Below, one piece after another: positions 32,151-39,672 of a DNA stretch of 43,457 nt (its first letter is position 1; every line of letters starts with the position of its first letter). The translations under genes and the position numbers were made by a program. This DNA comes from Chloroflexota bacterium (lineage in GTDB: Bacteria; Chloroflexota; Anaerolineae; UBA4142). The notes below the pieces were generated by a model. That model saw nothing but the letters and a program-made list of their open reading frames with translations, ran no database searches and was not told the DNA's origin. The stretch covers positions 1-43,457 of the forward strand of contig VGOB01000011.1 in NCBI GenBank assembly GCA_016865935.1, read 5' to 3'.

Positions 32151-33323
32151 TCACGCTTTTTCCGGCGCGCGCGCGCGTTTTCTGATCGGCGCGGCGGCGA
32201 ACGCGATCAACAATCCCAGTCCGCTCGCCGCGACGAACGGCAGGGGATTGCCGCCCCAGATGATCAACCACGCGCCCAGCGTCGGACTCAGATTGCCGAC
32301 CAGTCCCGTCGTCGTCGCGATGATCCCGAAGATCGATGAGCGCGTCTCGGGCGTGGTGACTTCGGCTTGCAAGGTTTGTTGCGCCATAAAGATCGCTTCG
32401 CTGAACGCGAACGCGAGCAGCAGCGGCACAATGCCCCACTGCCAACTGGGCGCGCAACCCCACGCCAGCGCGCTGACGCCATAACCGATCGCGCTGAGCG
32501 CCAGCACGCGCCGCCCGCCCCAGCGATCGCTCAAGCGTCCCAGCGCGATCCCAATCAGCGCGGCGATGCTGCCCGCCGACCAGAGCAAATTGATCTCCGC
32601 CTCGGTGTTGCCCCAGGCATCGCGCGCCAGAATCGCAAAGTACGGTCCGAACGCAATCGCGAACGATGCGACCACGCACGTTCCGATGACGATGAGCCAC
32701 ACGACTTCCGCATTGATCGCCGCGCGCAATTTGGGTAATGCGCTCCCCGCATTCCGGCGCGGCGCTTCGCGCAAACCGAACGCGCGAACGACGCCATTCA
32801 GCATCAGGATCGCGCCATTTGCGATCATCAGCGTTGGAATACTGAACAATTCGATCAAGCCCGCGCCCGCGAGGGGACCCAGAATCAAACCGAGCAAGAC
32901 CGCCGCTTCGGTGAAACTGAACGAGTGCGCCACGCGCTCCGGCTCGGACGATTCGACGATCAGCGCGGACATCGGGGGCCACTGAAACGCGCCGCAAATT
33001 TCCGCGCCCGTCAACATTGCTGCGAGGATCAGCCAACTCTCACTCAACCCGGCGAAGATAAGGAATGGACCCATCGCGAACGTCGAAAGCGCGATCAGCG
33101 CGCGGCGACCGTACCGGTCCGCCAGCGCGCCGCCAGCGATCGCGAATAAACTGCGCGCCAGACCCAGTACGGTAAACACGCCGCCGATTTCGATTTCCGT
33201 CGCGCCGAGATTTCGCAAGTGCAACGGCAAGAGCGCGTACCACGTAAAGCGCACAAACAGGTTGGCGCAGATCGTGCCGGATAACACGGCGAGATTGCGA
33301 TGCAGTCCGATGCGTTTGAACAT
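32151..33323 (-). CDS. major facilitator superfamily transporter
   Basis: A 390-residue inner-membrane transporter with about 12 transmembrane helices. The MFS signature GGALADRYGRRALIALS lies in the loop between helices 2 and 3, and a matching GRLSDRWGGRRVLALS occurs in the second half. Start ATG 33323 (MFKRIGLHRNL) follows AGAGG at suitable spacing and lies 20 bases after the predicted transcription start. Drug/proton antiporters have this layout, but the cargo is unknown. Confidence 0.9.
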   Translation of the reverse strand: MFKRIGLHRNLAVLSGTICANLFVRFTWYALLPLHLRNLGATEIEIGGVFTVLGLARSLFAIAGGALADRYGRRALIALSTFAMGPFLIFAGLSESWLILAAMLTGAEICGAFQWPPMSALIVESSEPERVAHSFSFTEAAVLLGLILGPLAGAGLIELFSIPTLMIANGAILMLNGVVRAFGLREAPRRNAGSALPKLRAAINAEVVWLIVIGTCVVASFAIAFGPYFAILARDAWGNTEAEINLLWSAGSIAALIGIALGRLSDRWGGRRVLALSAIGYGVSALAWGCAPSWQWGIVPLLLAFAFSEAIFMAQQTLQAEVTTPETRSSIFGIIATTTGLVGNLSPTLGAWLIIWGGNPLPFVAASGLGLLIAFAAAPIRKRARAPEKA

Positions 33324-33349
33324 TGTGCCTCTCAAGAGAATCGCAATCC

Positions 33350-33377
33350 ATTCTATCGCGTCGGGAGAATCTGTCAA
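33350..33377 (-). promoter_or_regulatory. promoter of the MFS gene
   Basis: On the minus strand TTGACA (33377-33372), a 16-base spacer and TAGAAT (33355-33350). It is back-to-back with the plus-strand promoter at 33383. Confidence 0.65.
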
Positions 33378-33382
33378 ACTGA

Positions 33383-33411
33383 TTGACGAATTGCGCTGGA
33401 TAAAGTAAAAT
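33383..33411 (+). promoter_or_regulatory. promoter of the small conserved gene (leaderless arrangement)
   Basis: TTGACG (33383-33388), a 17-base spacer and TAAAAT (33406-33411). Transcription would start about 33418, immediately at ATG 33419, and the -10 overlaps the alternative ATG 33410. This supports a leaderless message beginning at 33419. Confidence 0.55.
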
Positions 33412-33418
33412 GAATGTG

Positions 33419-33670
33419 ATGATTACACGTCAAATAGTTCATAACCAAATACTAGCGTACCTGAATCACGAGATCACTCTGGCGCAATTAGTTGATTGGG
33501 CGGAGAATGTGATGAATGAAGGCGCGTTGGAACCGCGCGACGCGCCACTCCTCGCTGATACCGTCGCGCGCATCGGGGCGGCGGATGTCGAAGGATTCGG
33601 ATTGACATGGGAGGATTGTTACAATTTCCTGTCGCGTCTCGGATACAAAATTGAAGTAGTGACGGCTTGA
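33419..33670 (+). CDS. small conserved protein of unknown function
   Basis: An 83-residue, acidic, probably helical protein (MITRQIVHNQILAYLNHEIT, LAQLVDWAENVMNEG, DVEGFGLTWEDCYNFLSRLGY). Similar short proteins occur in cyanobacteria and Chloroflexota in my recollection, but I know no function; an antitoxin-like role has not been shown. The start is 33419 rather than 33410 because of promoter position and the conserved MITRQ opening. It is followed by a terminator seven bases after its stop, so it is a one-gene unit. Confidence 0.7.
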   Translation: MITRQIVHNQILAYLNHEITLAQLVDWAENVMNEGALEPRDAPLLADTVARIGAADVEGFGLTWEDCYNFLSRLGYKIEVVTA

Positions 33671-33676
33671 TGCAAG

Positions 33677-33710
33677 AAACCAGGTTTCTCCAAGAAACCT
33701 GGTTTTTGCT
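33677..33710 (+). terminator. strong intrinsic terminator
   Basis: AAACCAGGTTTCT (33677-33689) and AGAAACCTGGTTT (33693-33705) form a perfect 13-bp stem with a three-base loop, followed by TTGCTT. Confidence 0.9.
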
Positions 33711-33733
33711 TGTACGCGCGTTTGCGTTATAAT
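33705..33733 (+). promoter_or_regulatory. promoter of the peptide-type lipoprotein gene
   Basis: Consensus TATAAT at 33728-33733 with TTTGCT (33705-33710, 17-base spacer) or TTGCTT (16-base spacer) as -35, starting inside the preceding terminator's T-run. Only eight bases separate the -10 from ATG 33742, so this message also appears leaderless. Confidence 0.6.
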
Positions 33734-33741
33734 TCCGAACG

Positions 33742-35505
33742 ATGCTACCGCTTTCAAGAATGCGACGGCTGACGGCTGACCGCCGACGGCTGACCGCCGA
33801 CTGCCGACCACTGATCGCTGTCCACCGTTCACTGTTCACTGCACCCGCGCGCTTTTTCTGCATTTGCTTGTTGACGAGCATTCTCGCGCTCACCGCTTGC
33901 CGCAGCGCGGCGCAAACGATCGCGCGCGAATTGCGCCTCAATCTCGGCGGCGAACCGGCGACGCTCGATCCCGCGCTGGCGACCGATCCGGAATCGCAGC
34001 AAGTGATTCGGATGATCTTGCTCAGTCTCGTGGACACCGATCCGGCGACCGGCGCGCCGCAACACGCGCTCGCGACGTCGTGGGCGGTTTCGCCGGACGG
34101 TTTGATCTGGGAATTCAAACTGCGCGGCGACGCGCTCTGGGTACGCTACAATCCCGCGAATGATCGCGTCGAGCAAAAGCGCGCGGTCACCGCGTCCGAC
34201 GTGGTCTACAGCGTTCGCCGCGTGTTCGATCCGCGCGTCAGTTCCGGTTTCGCGTCCACGTTCGCGTCATTGTTACGCGGCGCGGAGCAACTGCGCGCCG
34301 CCGATCCCAGGAAGACGAGCGACGCGACGTTCGAGCAACTTTTTGCCGCGCTCGGCGTGCAAGCGATGGACGACGCGACGGTGCGTTTCACCTTGACGCG
34401 CCCCGCGAGTTATTTTCCCAGCATCGTCAGCGCGTGGCTCGTGCGAACCCAGCCGCGCGAAACGATCGAGGAAAACGGCGTCGTCTGGACGGAGCCCGGC
34501 AAAATCTGGACGAACGGTCCGTATGTGTTGGAGCGTTGGTCGCACGGACGCGAAATCGTCTTGAAGAAAAACGACGCGTGGTATGACGCCGGGGCGGTTC
34601 GCATCGCGCGCATTCGTCTGGCGATGATTCCCGATAGCGCGACCGCGCTCGAACAATATCGCAACGGCAATCTCGATTCGCTCGATCCGCGCGGCGGCTT
34701 GAGCGCGGACGCGGTCGATCATCTGCGCGAGGATCCGGTGCTGAATAAGCATTTGCAGATCGTTCCGTCGCTCTGTTCGCATTATTACGGATTCAACACG
34801 ACCAAGGCGCCGTTCAACGAATTGCTCGTGCGTAAAGCATTTACCGCCGCGCTGGATCGTGAGACGCTGACAACTTCAGTTGTCAAGCTGGGCGAGCCAG
34901 CGCGCTGGTTCGCGCGTTCCGGTCTCTACGCGTCGCTCGACATTTCGGACACGCTGGGGATTCCGTTCAACGCGAATCAAGCGCGCGAATACTTGCGCCA
35001 AGCCGGTTACGACGGCAGAGTGAAACGCCTGCCGATCATTACGCTCGGCGTCAACAGCAACGAGACGCACGAGCAGATCGCGGAGACAGTCGCGCAGATG
35101 TGGAAGAACAATCTGAACGTCGAAGTGCGCGTGAACAAACTCGATTGGAAAAATTATCTGTTGCAACTGCGCGACGATCCGCCGCACATTTTTCGGCTGG
35201 GCTACTGCGCGTACTATCCCGACGCCGCAAATTTTGGCAGCGTCTTCAAGAGCAAATCGCCGGACAATTTCACGCGTTGGAGCGTGTCTGCGTTCGATCA
35301 GGCGATTGACGCCGCCGCGCGTGAAGTGGACATCGGCAGACGCCGCGCGTTCTATCGCGCCGCCGAAAAAATTCTCGTCGAGGATAACGCGGTGATCACC
35401 CCGCTGTGGTGGTCGTCGCGCGCGTCGCTCACGCGTCCCAGCGTCGAGCGCACGTACGCGATTGTGGACGGATACGAGCGGCTGGAGACGTGGGGATTTC
35501 GGTGA
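33742..35505 (+). CDS. ABC transporter extracellular solute-binding lipoprotein, family 5
   Basis: A 587-residue SBP_bac_5 protein (peptide/nickel type): LRLNLGGEPATLDPALATD, WEFKLRGDALW, the GPYVLERWSHGREIVLKKND segment, and YYGFNTTKAPFNELLVRKAFTAA. The signal peptide ends at a lipobox with C53 (ILALTAC). The N-terminus before the hydrophobic core is unusually long, because bases 33763-33845 are a GACGGCTGACCGCCGAC low-complexity repeat translated in frame. No permease or ATPase genes accompany it. An orphan lipoprotein that works with a remote importer is likely; the ligand is unknown. Confidence 0.88.
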   Translation: MLPLSRMRRLTADRRRLTADCRPLIAVHRSLFTAPARFFCICLLTSILALTACRSAAQTIARELRLNLGGEPATLDPALATDPESQQVIRMILLSLVDTDPATGAPQHALATSWAVSPDGLIWEFKLRGDALWVRYNPANDRVEQKRAVTASDVVYSVRRVFDPRVSSGFASTFASLLRGAEQLRAADPRKTSDATFEQLFAALGVQAMDDATVRFTLTRPASYFPSIVSAWLVRTQPRETIEENGVVWTEPGKIWTNGPYVLERWSHGREIVLKKNDAWYDAGAVRIARIRLAMIPDSATALEQYRNGNLDSLDPRGGLSADAVDHLREDPVLNKHLQIVPSLCSHYYGFNTTKAPFNELLVRKAFTAALDRETLTTSVVKLGEPARWFARSGLYASLDISDTLGIPFNANQAREYLRQAGYDGRVKRLPIITLGVNSNETHEQIAETVAQMWKNNLNVEVRVNKLDWKNYLLQLRDDPPHIFRLGYCAYYPDAANFGSVFKSKSPDNFTRWSVSAFDQAIDAAAREVDIGRRRAFYRAAEKILVEDNAVITPLWWSSRASLTRPSVERTYAIVDGYERLETWGFR

Positions 35506-35646
35506 GCGACCGGCGACGGACGACCGAAGACGGCAGACAGCGATCAGCGGTCAGCCAAGTCTTTGACCTGCGTGTACAGTTGTGTTACAATCGCCGTAGT
35601 TGGGAAAAATTTTCGCGGCGGTCGGCGGTCATCCGTCGCCGGTCGC
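35506..35646. promoter_or_regulatory. promoter framed by 15-bp inverted repeats
   Basis: GCGACCGGCGACGGA (35506-35520) is the exact reverse complement of TCCGTCGCCGGTCGC (35632-35646). Between them lie TTGACC (35563-35568), a 17-base spacer and TACAAT (35586-35591), a good promoter for the gene at 35664. The arms are GACCGGCGAC-type low-complexity words. Confidence 0.7.
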
Positions 35647-35663
35647 ATTTTCGGAGCAAAACA

Positions 35664-36050
35664 ATGTCCACCACTTGGTTCTTCAAACACTATCCCCCCG
35701 CGCGTTCCGTGATCGAAAACGATCTGCGCTTGACGTTTTGGAAAGCGGGCTTGGCGGCGATGTGGTTTACCTGTACCAAAGAAGCCGCGCCGTTCGAATG
35801 TCAGGGCTTGTGGGGCGAGGAAGGATTTTCGCTCGAATGGGAGCCGCAAAATTATCTCCTGCTCAAAATGCGCGCGCCGAACAAAGACCTGCTCACCGCG
35901 TTCGAGCGCGTGCTCAAGCACAAAGCGCTCGCGGCGTACCGACGCGATAGCGTCGTCATCGTCGAGTGGCGCGTCAAAGACGCGGACGCGCGCTATGCCG
36001 AATTGAAAGCGACTGGCGTCGCGGAGTTGGAACGCTTGGATGGAAAATGA
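35664..36050 (+). CDS. small protein of unknown function
   Basis: A 128-residue soluble protein I do not recognise. It contains MSTTWFFKHYPPARSVIEND, an aromatic central stretch (WFTCTKEAAPFECQGLWGEEG), and a basic middle (ERVLKHKALAAYRRDSVVIV). ATG 35664 has GGAG at 35653-35656 and a clear promoter upstream. Its stop lies in the junction repeat before the SIR2-like gene, so it may be the first gene of that transcription unit. No signal peptide or membrane helix is seen. Confidence 0.7.
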   Translation: MSTTWFFKHYPPARSVIENDLRLTFWKAGLAAMWFTCTKEAAPFECQGLWGEEGFSLEWEPQNYLLLKMRAPNKDLLTAFERVLKHKALAAYRRDSVVIVEWRVKDADARYAELKATGVAELERLDGK

Positions 36051-36152
36051 GCCAATGAACCAATTCGCCAATGAGCCAAATTGGTTTGTCATTTGTTCAT
36101 TGGTCATTTGACACATTTGGCTCATTGGTTCATTGGGAAATTGGTTCATTGG
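36048..36152. repeat. low-complexity hairpin built from CCAATGAGCCAAAT words
   Basis: CCAATGAGCCAAAT (36068-36081) pairs perfectly with ATTTGGCTCATTGG (36115-36128). Outer AATGAACCAATT and AATTGGTTCATT copies also pair. The block starts at the upstream stop codon and ends at the GGAGG ribosome-binding site of the SIR2-like gene, so its folding could influence that gene's translation. Confidence 0.88.
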
Positions 36153-36159
36153 AGGGCTT

Positions 36160-37095
36160 ATGCCAGAACCACCCTATGGCGAAATCGCAGATTTATTGAA
36201 AAAAGGTCAGGTCATTCCGTTCTTGGGCGCGGGCGTGAATTTTGGCGCGCGTCCCCCCGGCGCAAAATGGGACGAAGCGACGGACGGGTTCCTGCCCAGC
36301 GGCGCGGAACTATCGCGCTATCTCGCGGGCAAAGCGAATTTTCCATCCCAGGATCTGCGCGAGCTCAGCGATCTCGCCAAGGTTTCGTCGTACTACGCCG
36401 AGATGCTCGGACGGCGGCGCTTGCGCGAGCGACTCAATCAACTCTTTTGTCGCCAGTTCAACTTGTGCGACATTCACACGTACCTCGCCGAAATCGCCGC
36501 GCGTGCGCCGCTGTTGATCGTTACGACGAACTACGACAACCTCACCGAGTTCGCGTTCCACCAAGCCGGGCACGCATTCGATCGCGTCATCCATCCGACC
36601 GATCGCAAAGATGTCGAAGCGTCGGTGCTGTGGTGGAAGTCCGATGCAATGGAACCCAGCGCGGTGCCGCCGAATCAACTCTACATTGATTTGAAAGCGA
36701 CAACCGTGATCTACAAAATGCACGGCACCGCCGATTGCGCGTTGCGCAAGTGGGACAGTTTCGTCATCACCGAAGACGATTACGTAGATTTTCTCGCGCG
36801 GATGACCAGTCAGACTGCCGTGCCCGCGCTGTTTATGCGCCATTTTCGCGCGCGCAATTTTTTGTTCCTGGGTTACGGCTTGAACGATTGGAATCTGCGC
36901 CTGATTTTGCGAAACCTGGAAACCGCGTTTCCCGGCGAAACGCCAGCCGAAATTGAGGATGGCGGCATCCGATCCTGGGCGATCCAATTCCGTCCCTCCG
37001 AATTCGAAGTCGAGTTGTGGCGCGCACGTGGCGTCAAAGTGTACGACGTGGACATCAACCAATTCGTCAAACGCTTGCGCGAGCAGACGGGGTGA
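36160..37095 (+). CDS. SIR2-like domain protein
   Basis: A 311-residue SIR2_2-type protein. The NAD-site loop is IPFLGAGVNFG (G23-N27), followed by TTNYDN (122-127) and KMHGTAD with H188. The C-terminal part has FLFLGYGLNDWNLRLILRNLE. Homologous domains in bacterial defence systems (ThsA, DSR, SIR2-STAND Avs types) deplete NAD. Some SIR2-like proteins lack this activity, and it is not shown here. ATG 36160 follows GGAGGG. The membrane STAND ATPase gene lies 102 bases downstream, separated only by a dispersed repeat. Confidence 0.85.
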   Translation: MPEPPYGEIADLLKKGQVIPFLGAGVNFGARPPGAKWDEATDGFLPSGAELSRYLAGKANFPSQDLRELSDLAKVSSYYAEMLGRRRLRERLNQLFCRQFNLCDIHTYLAEIAARAPLLIVTTNYDNLTEFAFHQAGHAFDRVIHPTDRKDVEASVLWWKSDAMEPSAVPPNQLYIDLKATTVIYKMHGTADCALRKWDSFVITEDDYVDFLARMTSQTAVPALFMRHFRARNFLFLGYGLNDWNLRLILRNLETAFPGETPAEIEDGGIRSWAIQFRPSEFEVELWRARGVKVYDVDINQFVKRLREQTG

Positions 37096-37104
37096 GCCCC
37101 GGTC

Positions 37105-37193
37105 TGTCATTGCGAGGAGCGTTCTTTGCGACGAAGCAATCTCCGATCCACAATTGGGGATTGCTTCGGGCGGAAACCGCCCTCGCAATGACA
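37105..37193. repeat. dispersed palindromic repeat, copy 5
   Basis: TGTCATTGCGAG (37105-37116) and CTCGCAATGACA (37182-37193) frame an inner GAAGCAATCTCC and GGGGATTGCTTC pair. It sits between the SIR2-like and STAND genes. Copies 1-3 lie at 2359, 3313 and 6948, and the truncated copy at 15372 is counted as copy 4. Confidence 0.9.
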
Positions 37194-37197
37194 CTGG

Positions 37198-39672
37198 ATG
37201 AACTCTATGGCAACTAATCCTCCTCCCAACTTTTGTCCTTACAAGGGCTTGCAGCCGTACACCGAAGCCGACCGCGCGTACTTTTTTGGACGCGAGCGCG
37301 ACCAAGAGATCATCGCGTCGAATCTGTACGCCGCGCCGTTGACGATTCTGTACGGCGCGAGTGGCGTTGGCAAAACATCGGTGTTGCTTGCGGGCGTCGT
37401 GCCGCAGTTGCGCCAGACGCCGCGCCTCGCCGTCGTCGTTTTTCGCGCGTGGCAAGACGGAAATTTTCTAGCCGCGCTCAAAACGCAAACGCTCGACGCG
37501 ACGCAGAAGAGTTTGGGCAAGTCGTTCGCGCTCGATCCCAGTTTGCCGTTCGACGATTTTGTGGAAACCTGTGCGAGCGCGCTGCGCGGCAATCTCTTTT
37601 TCATTCTCGATCAATTCGAAGAATATTTTTTGTATCACCCGCCGAGCGACACTGGCTTTGACGCGGACCTGGCGCGCACGATCAATCGCCGCGAAGTTGC
37701 CGCGAATTTTCTGCTCGCGCTGCGCGAGGACGGCTTGAGTCGTTTGGATCGTTTCAAGGGGCGCATCCCGAATCTGCTCAGCAATATGTTGCGGCTGGAA
37801 CATCTCGATCACGCGGCGGCGCTCAGCGCGATTCGCAATCCGCTCACCGAGTACAATCGCCAAGTCGCGCCGCCAACGCCGGTGAGGATCGAAGACGATT
37901 TGACGCAAGCCGTGATCGAACAGGTCAGGACCGGGAGTGTCACGCTTGGCGCGGGCGGCATCGGGCAACTCGTCGATCCGACCGCGACGCGCATCGAAAC
38001 GCCGTACCTGCAACTCGTGATGACGCGCTTGTGGAACGAAGAGCGCGGTGTCCACTCCGACGTTCTGCGCCAGGCGACCTTCGATCGTTTGGGCGGCGCA
38101 CAACAAATCGTGCGGACGCATCTCGATACGACGATGCAGCGTCTGCCCAACGCGGATCGTGAAATCGCCGCGCGCGCGTTCCGTTATCTCGTCACGCCGT
38201 CGCAAACCAAGATCGCGTACACCGCGTCCGACCTCGCCGATTTTGCGGCGGTGCCGCAGACCAAACTCGAACCGGTGTTGCGGAAGTTGGCAGAACCCGA
38301 TGTGCGCGTGTTGCGTTCGGTCGCGCCCGCCGTGGGCGAGAAAAAAGAAACGCGCTATGAAATTTTCCACGACGTGCTCGCGCCCGCTGTTTTGGATTGG
38401 CGCGAACGATACCAGGAACAAACGCGCAATACGCGCGTCCGATACCTGGTCGCGATCGTTGTGCCGGTTATTTTTCTCGCGCTCGCGTTATCGGTGTTTC
38501 AATCGTATCAAACACAATTGGCGCAAGTGCAAGCGCAAGTCGCGCAGGCGACGGTGCAAATCGCGCAAGCGCAAGTGACGGCGGCGCAAGCCCAAGCGAC
38601 CGTCGTGCAAGCGCAAGTGGACGCGACGATCGTGCGCGTGGAAGCGACCCAGGTCGCGCAGAACCAGGCGCAGTTCGCGCAGACCCAGGTACGCGCGACG
38701 CAGACGCAAGAAAAAGCGCAAGTCGCGACGCAAGCCGCCGTTGTCGTGGATAATTTCGCGCGCCAAGCCGCCGAAGCGACGCGCACCGAAGCCGCGAAGG
38801 TCGTCGCGACGAGCCAGGTCGCCGCGCGCACGCCCTCGCCTACGCCGCCCGACGGTACGCCCGCGCCCGGTGCCGTCGTCGCGCAAGCCGCCACCGCCGC
38901 CGCGGCAACGAGCGCGGCGCAAGTGTTGAACTTTCGCGTCACCAGCGCGCGCGCCGAAATCGCGCCGGATGTGATCGCCACGTGTCCGATCACGTTGAAC
39001 TTGCAAGCATCGATCGCAGTCAATCAGCCGGGCACGGTGACGTATCGCTGGGAAAGAAGCGATGGCGCGCTCTTGGCGTTGAACGGTTTGGATTTCAAAA
39101 CGGCAGGCACTCGGATCGTGACCGATACGTGGAAGATCGATCATCTGGTCTCCGGTTGGGTGCGCTTGCGGATCGCTTCGCCCGATTCGATGCAATCGAA
39201 TCAAGCCAGTTTTTCATTTCGATCAACCGTGCCCAGTTCGTTGCAAAGTGTCTTGCAAAGAAATAGCAAAGTCAGTTCGAACCTGGGTTGTCCCGAAGGC
39301 GCGCCGGGAAAAACGATGGACGGCAGTCTGCAAGTTTTCCAAAATGGCTTGATGTTGTCGAGCGAGGACAAGCGGGTTTTTGTGTTGCTGACGGATGGCG
39401 CGTGGTCGGAATTTCGTGATACCTGGGAACGTCCGCAACCGGAAGGCGGCTTGTTCAAACCGCCCCCCAAATTATTCGAGCCGCAGCGCGGTTTTGGAAA
39501 AATTTGGCGCGAACTGGGCGGCGAGGACGCCAAGATCGGCTGGGCGACGACGAGCAAAGAATCGGCGATCAAAATCCAGATTCAACGATTCGATCGCGGG
39601 TTCGCGATCATCATTGACAACGGCAAAGATTTCAAAATCCTCTTCACCGACAAAAAGTGGACTGACCTGTGA
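37198..39672 (+). CDS. membrane-anchored STAND-type ATPase (nSTAND1) with Gln/Ala-rich stalk and outer domains
   Basis: An 824-residue protein. The N-terminal CPYKGLQPYTEADRAYFFGRE is the nSTAND1 opening. Walker A is GASGVGKT (53-60) and Walker B is FFILDQFEEYF (D138). A helical or winged-helix region runs to about 400. One transmembrane helix lies near 415-434 (LVAIVVPVIFLALALSVF). Residues about 437-525 are a QAQVAQAT-type repeat likely to form a coiled coil. After a Pro-rich hinge come an Ig-like region (about 590-680) and a C-terminal domain (about 710-824, GFGKIWRELGG). STAND ATPases oligomerise on sensing a trigger. The layout suggests a transmembrane sensor coupled to the SIR2-like protein. 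Start ATG 37198 or 37207. Confidence 0.85.
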   Translation: MNSMATNPPPNFCPYKGLQPYTEADRAYFFGRERDQEIIASNLYAAPLTILYGASGVGKTSVLLAGVVPQLRQTPRLAVVVFRAWQDGNFLAALKTQTLDATQKSLGKSFALDPSLPFDDFVETCASALRGNLFFILDQFEEYFLYHPPSDTGFDADLARTINRREVAANFLLALREDGLSRLDRFKGRIPNLLSNMLRLEHLDHAAALSAIRNPLTEYNRQVAPPTPVRIEDDLTQAVIEQVRTGSVTLGAGGIGQLVDPTATRIETPYLQLVMTRLWNEERGVHSDVLRQATFDRLGGAQQIVRTHLDTTMQRLPNADREIAARAFRYLVTPSQTKIAYTASDLADFAAVPQTKLEPVLRKLAEPDVRVLRSVAPAVGEKKETRYEIFHDVLAPAVLDWRERYQEQTRNTRVRYLVAIVVPVIFLALALSVFQSYQTQLAQVQAQVAQATVQIAQAQVTAAQAQATVVQAQVDATIVRVEATQVAQNQAQFAQTQVRATQTQEKAQVATQAAVVVDNFARQAAEATRTEAAKVVATSQVAARTPSPTPPDGTPAPGAVVAQAATAAAATSAAQVLNFRVTSARAEIAPDVIATCPITLNLQASIAVNQPGTVTYRWERSDGALLALNGLDFKTAGTRIVTDTWKIDHLVSGWVRLRIASPDSMQSNQASFSFRSTVPSSLQSVLQRNSKVSSNLGCPEGAPGKTMDGSLQVFQNGLMLSSEDKRVFVLLTDGAWSEFRDTWERPQPEGGLFKPPPKLFEPQRGFGKIWRELGGEDAKIGWATTSKESAIKIQIQRFDRGFAIIIDNGKDFKILFTDKKWTDL

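Noticed and set aside
38520-38770. DNA tandem repeat in the STAND gene as a mobile or junction repeat
   Set aside because: The repetition reflects heptad-like QAQVAQAT protein sequence in frame, is not palindromic, and fits a coiled-coil stalk.
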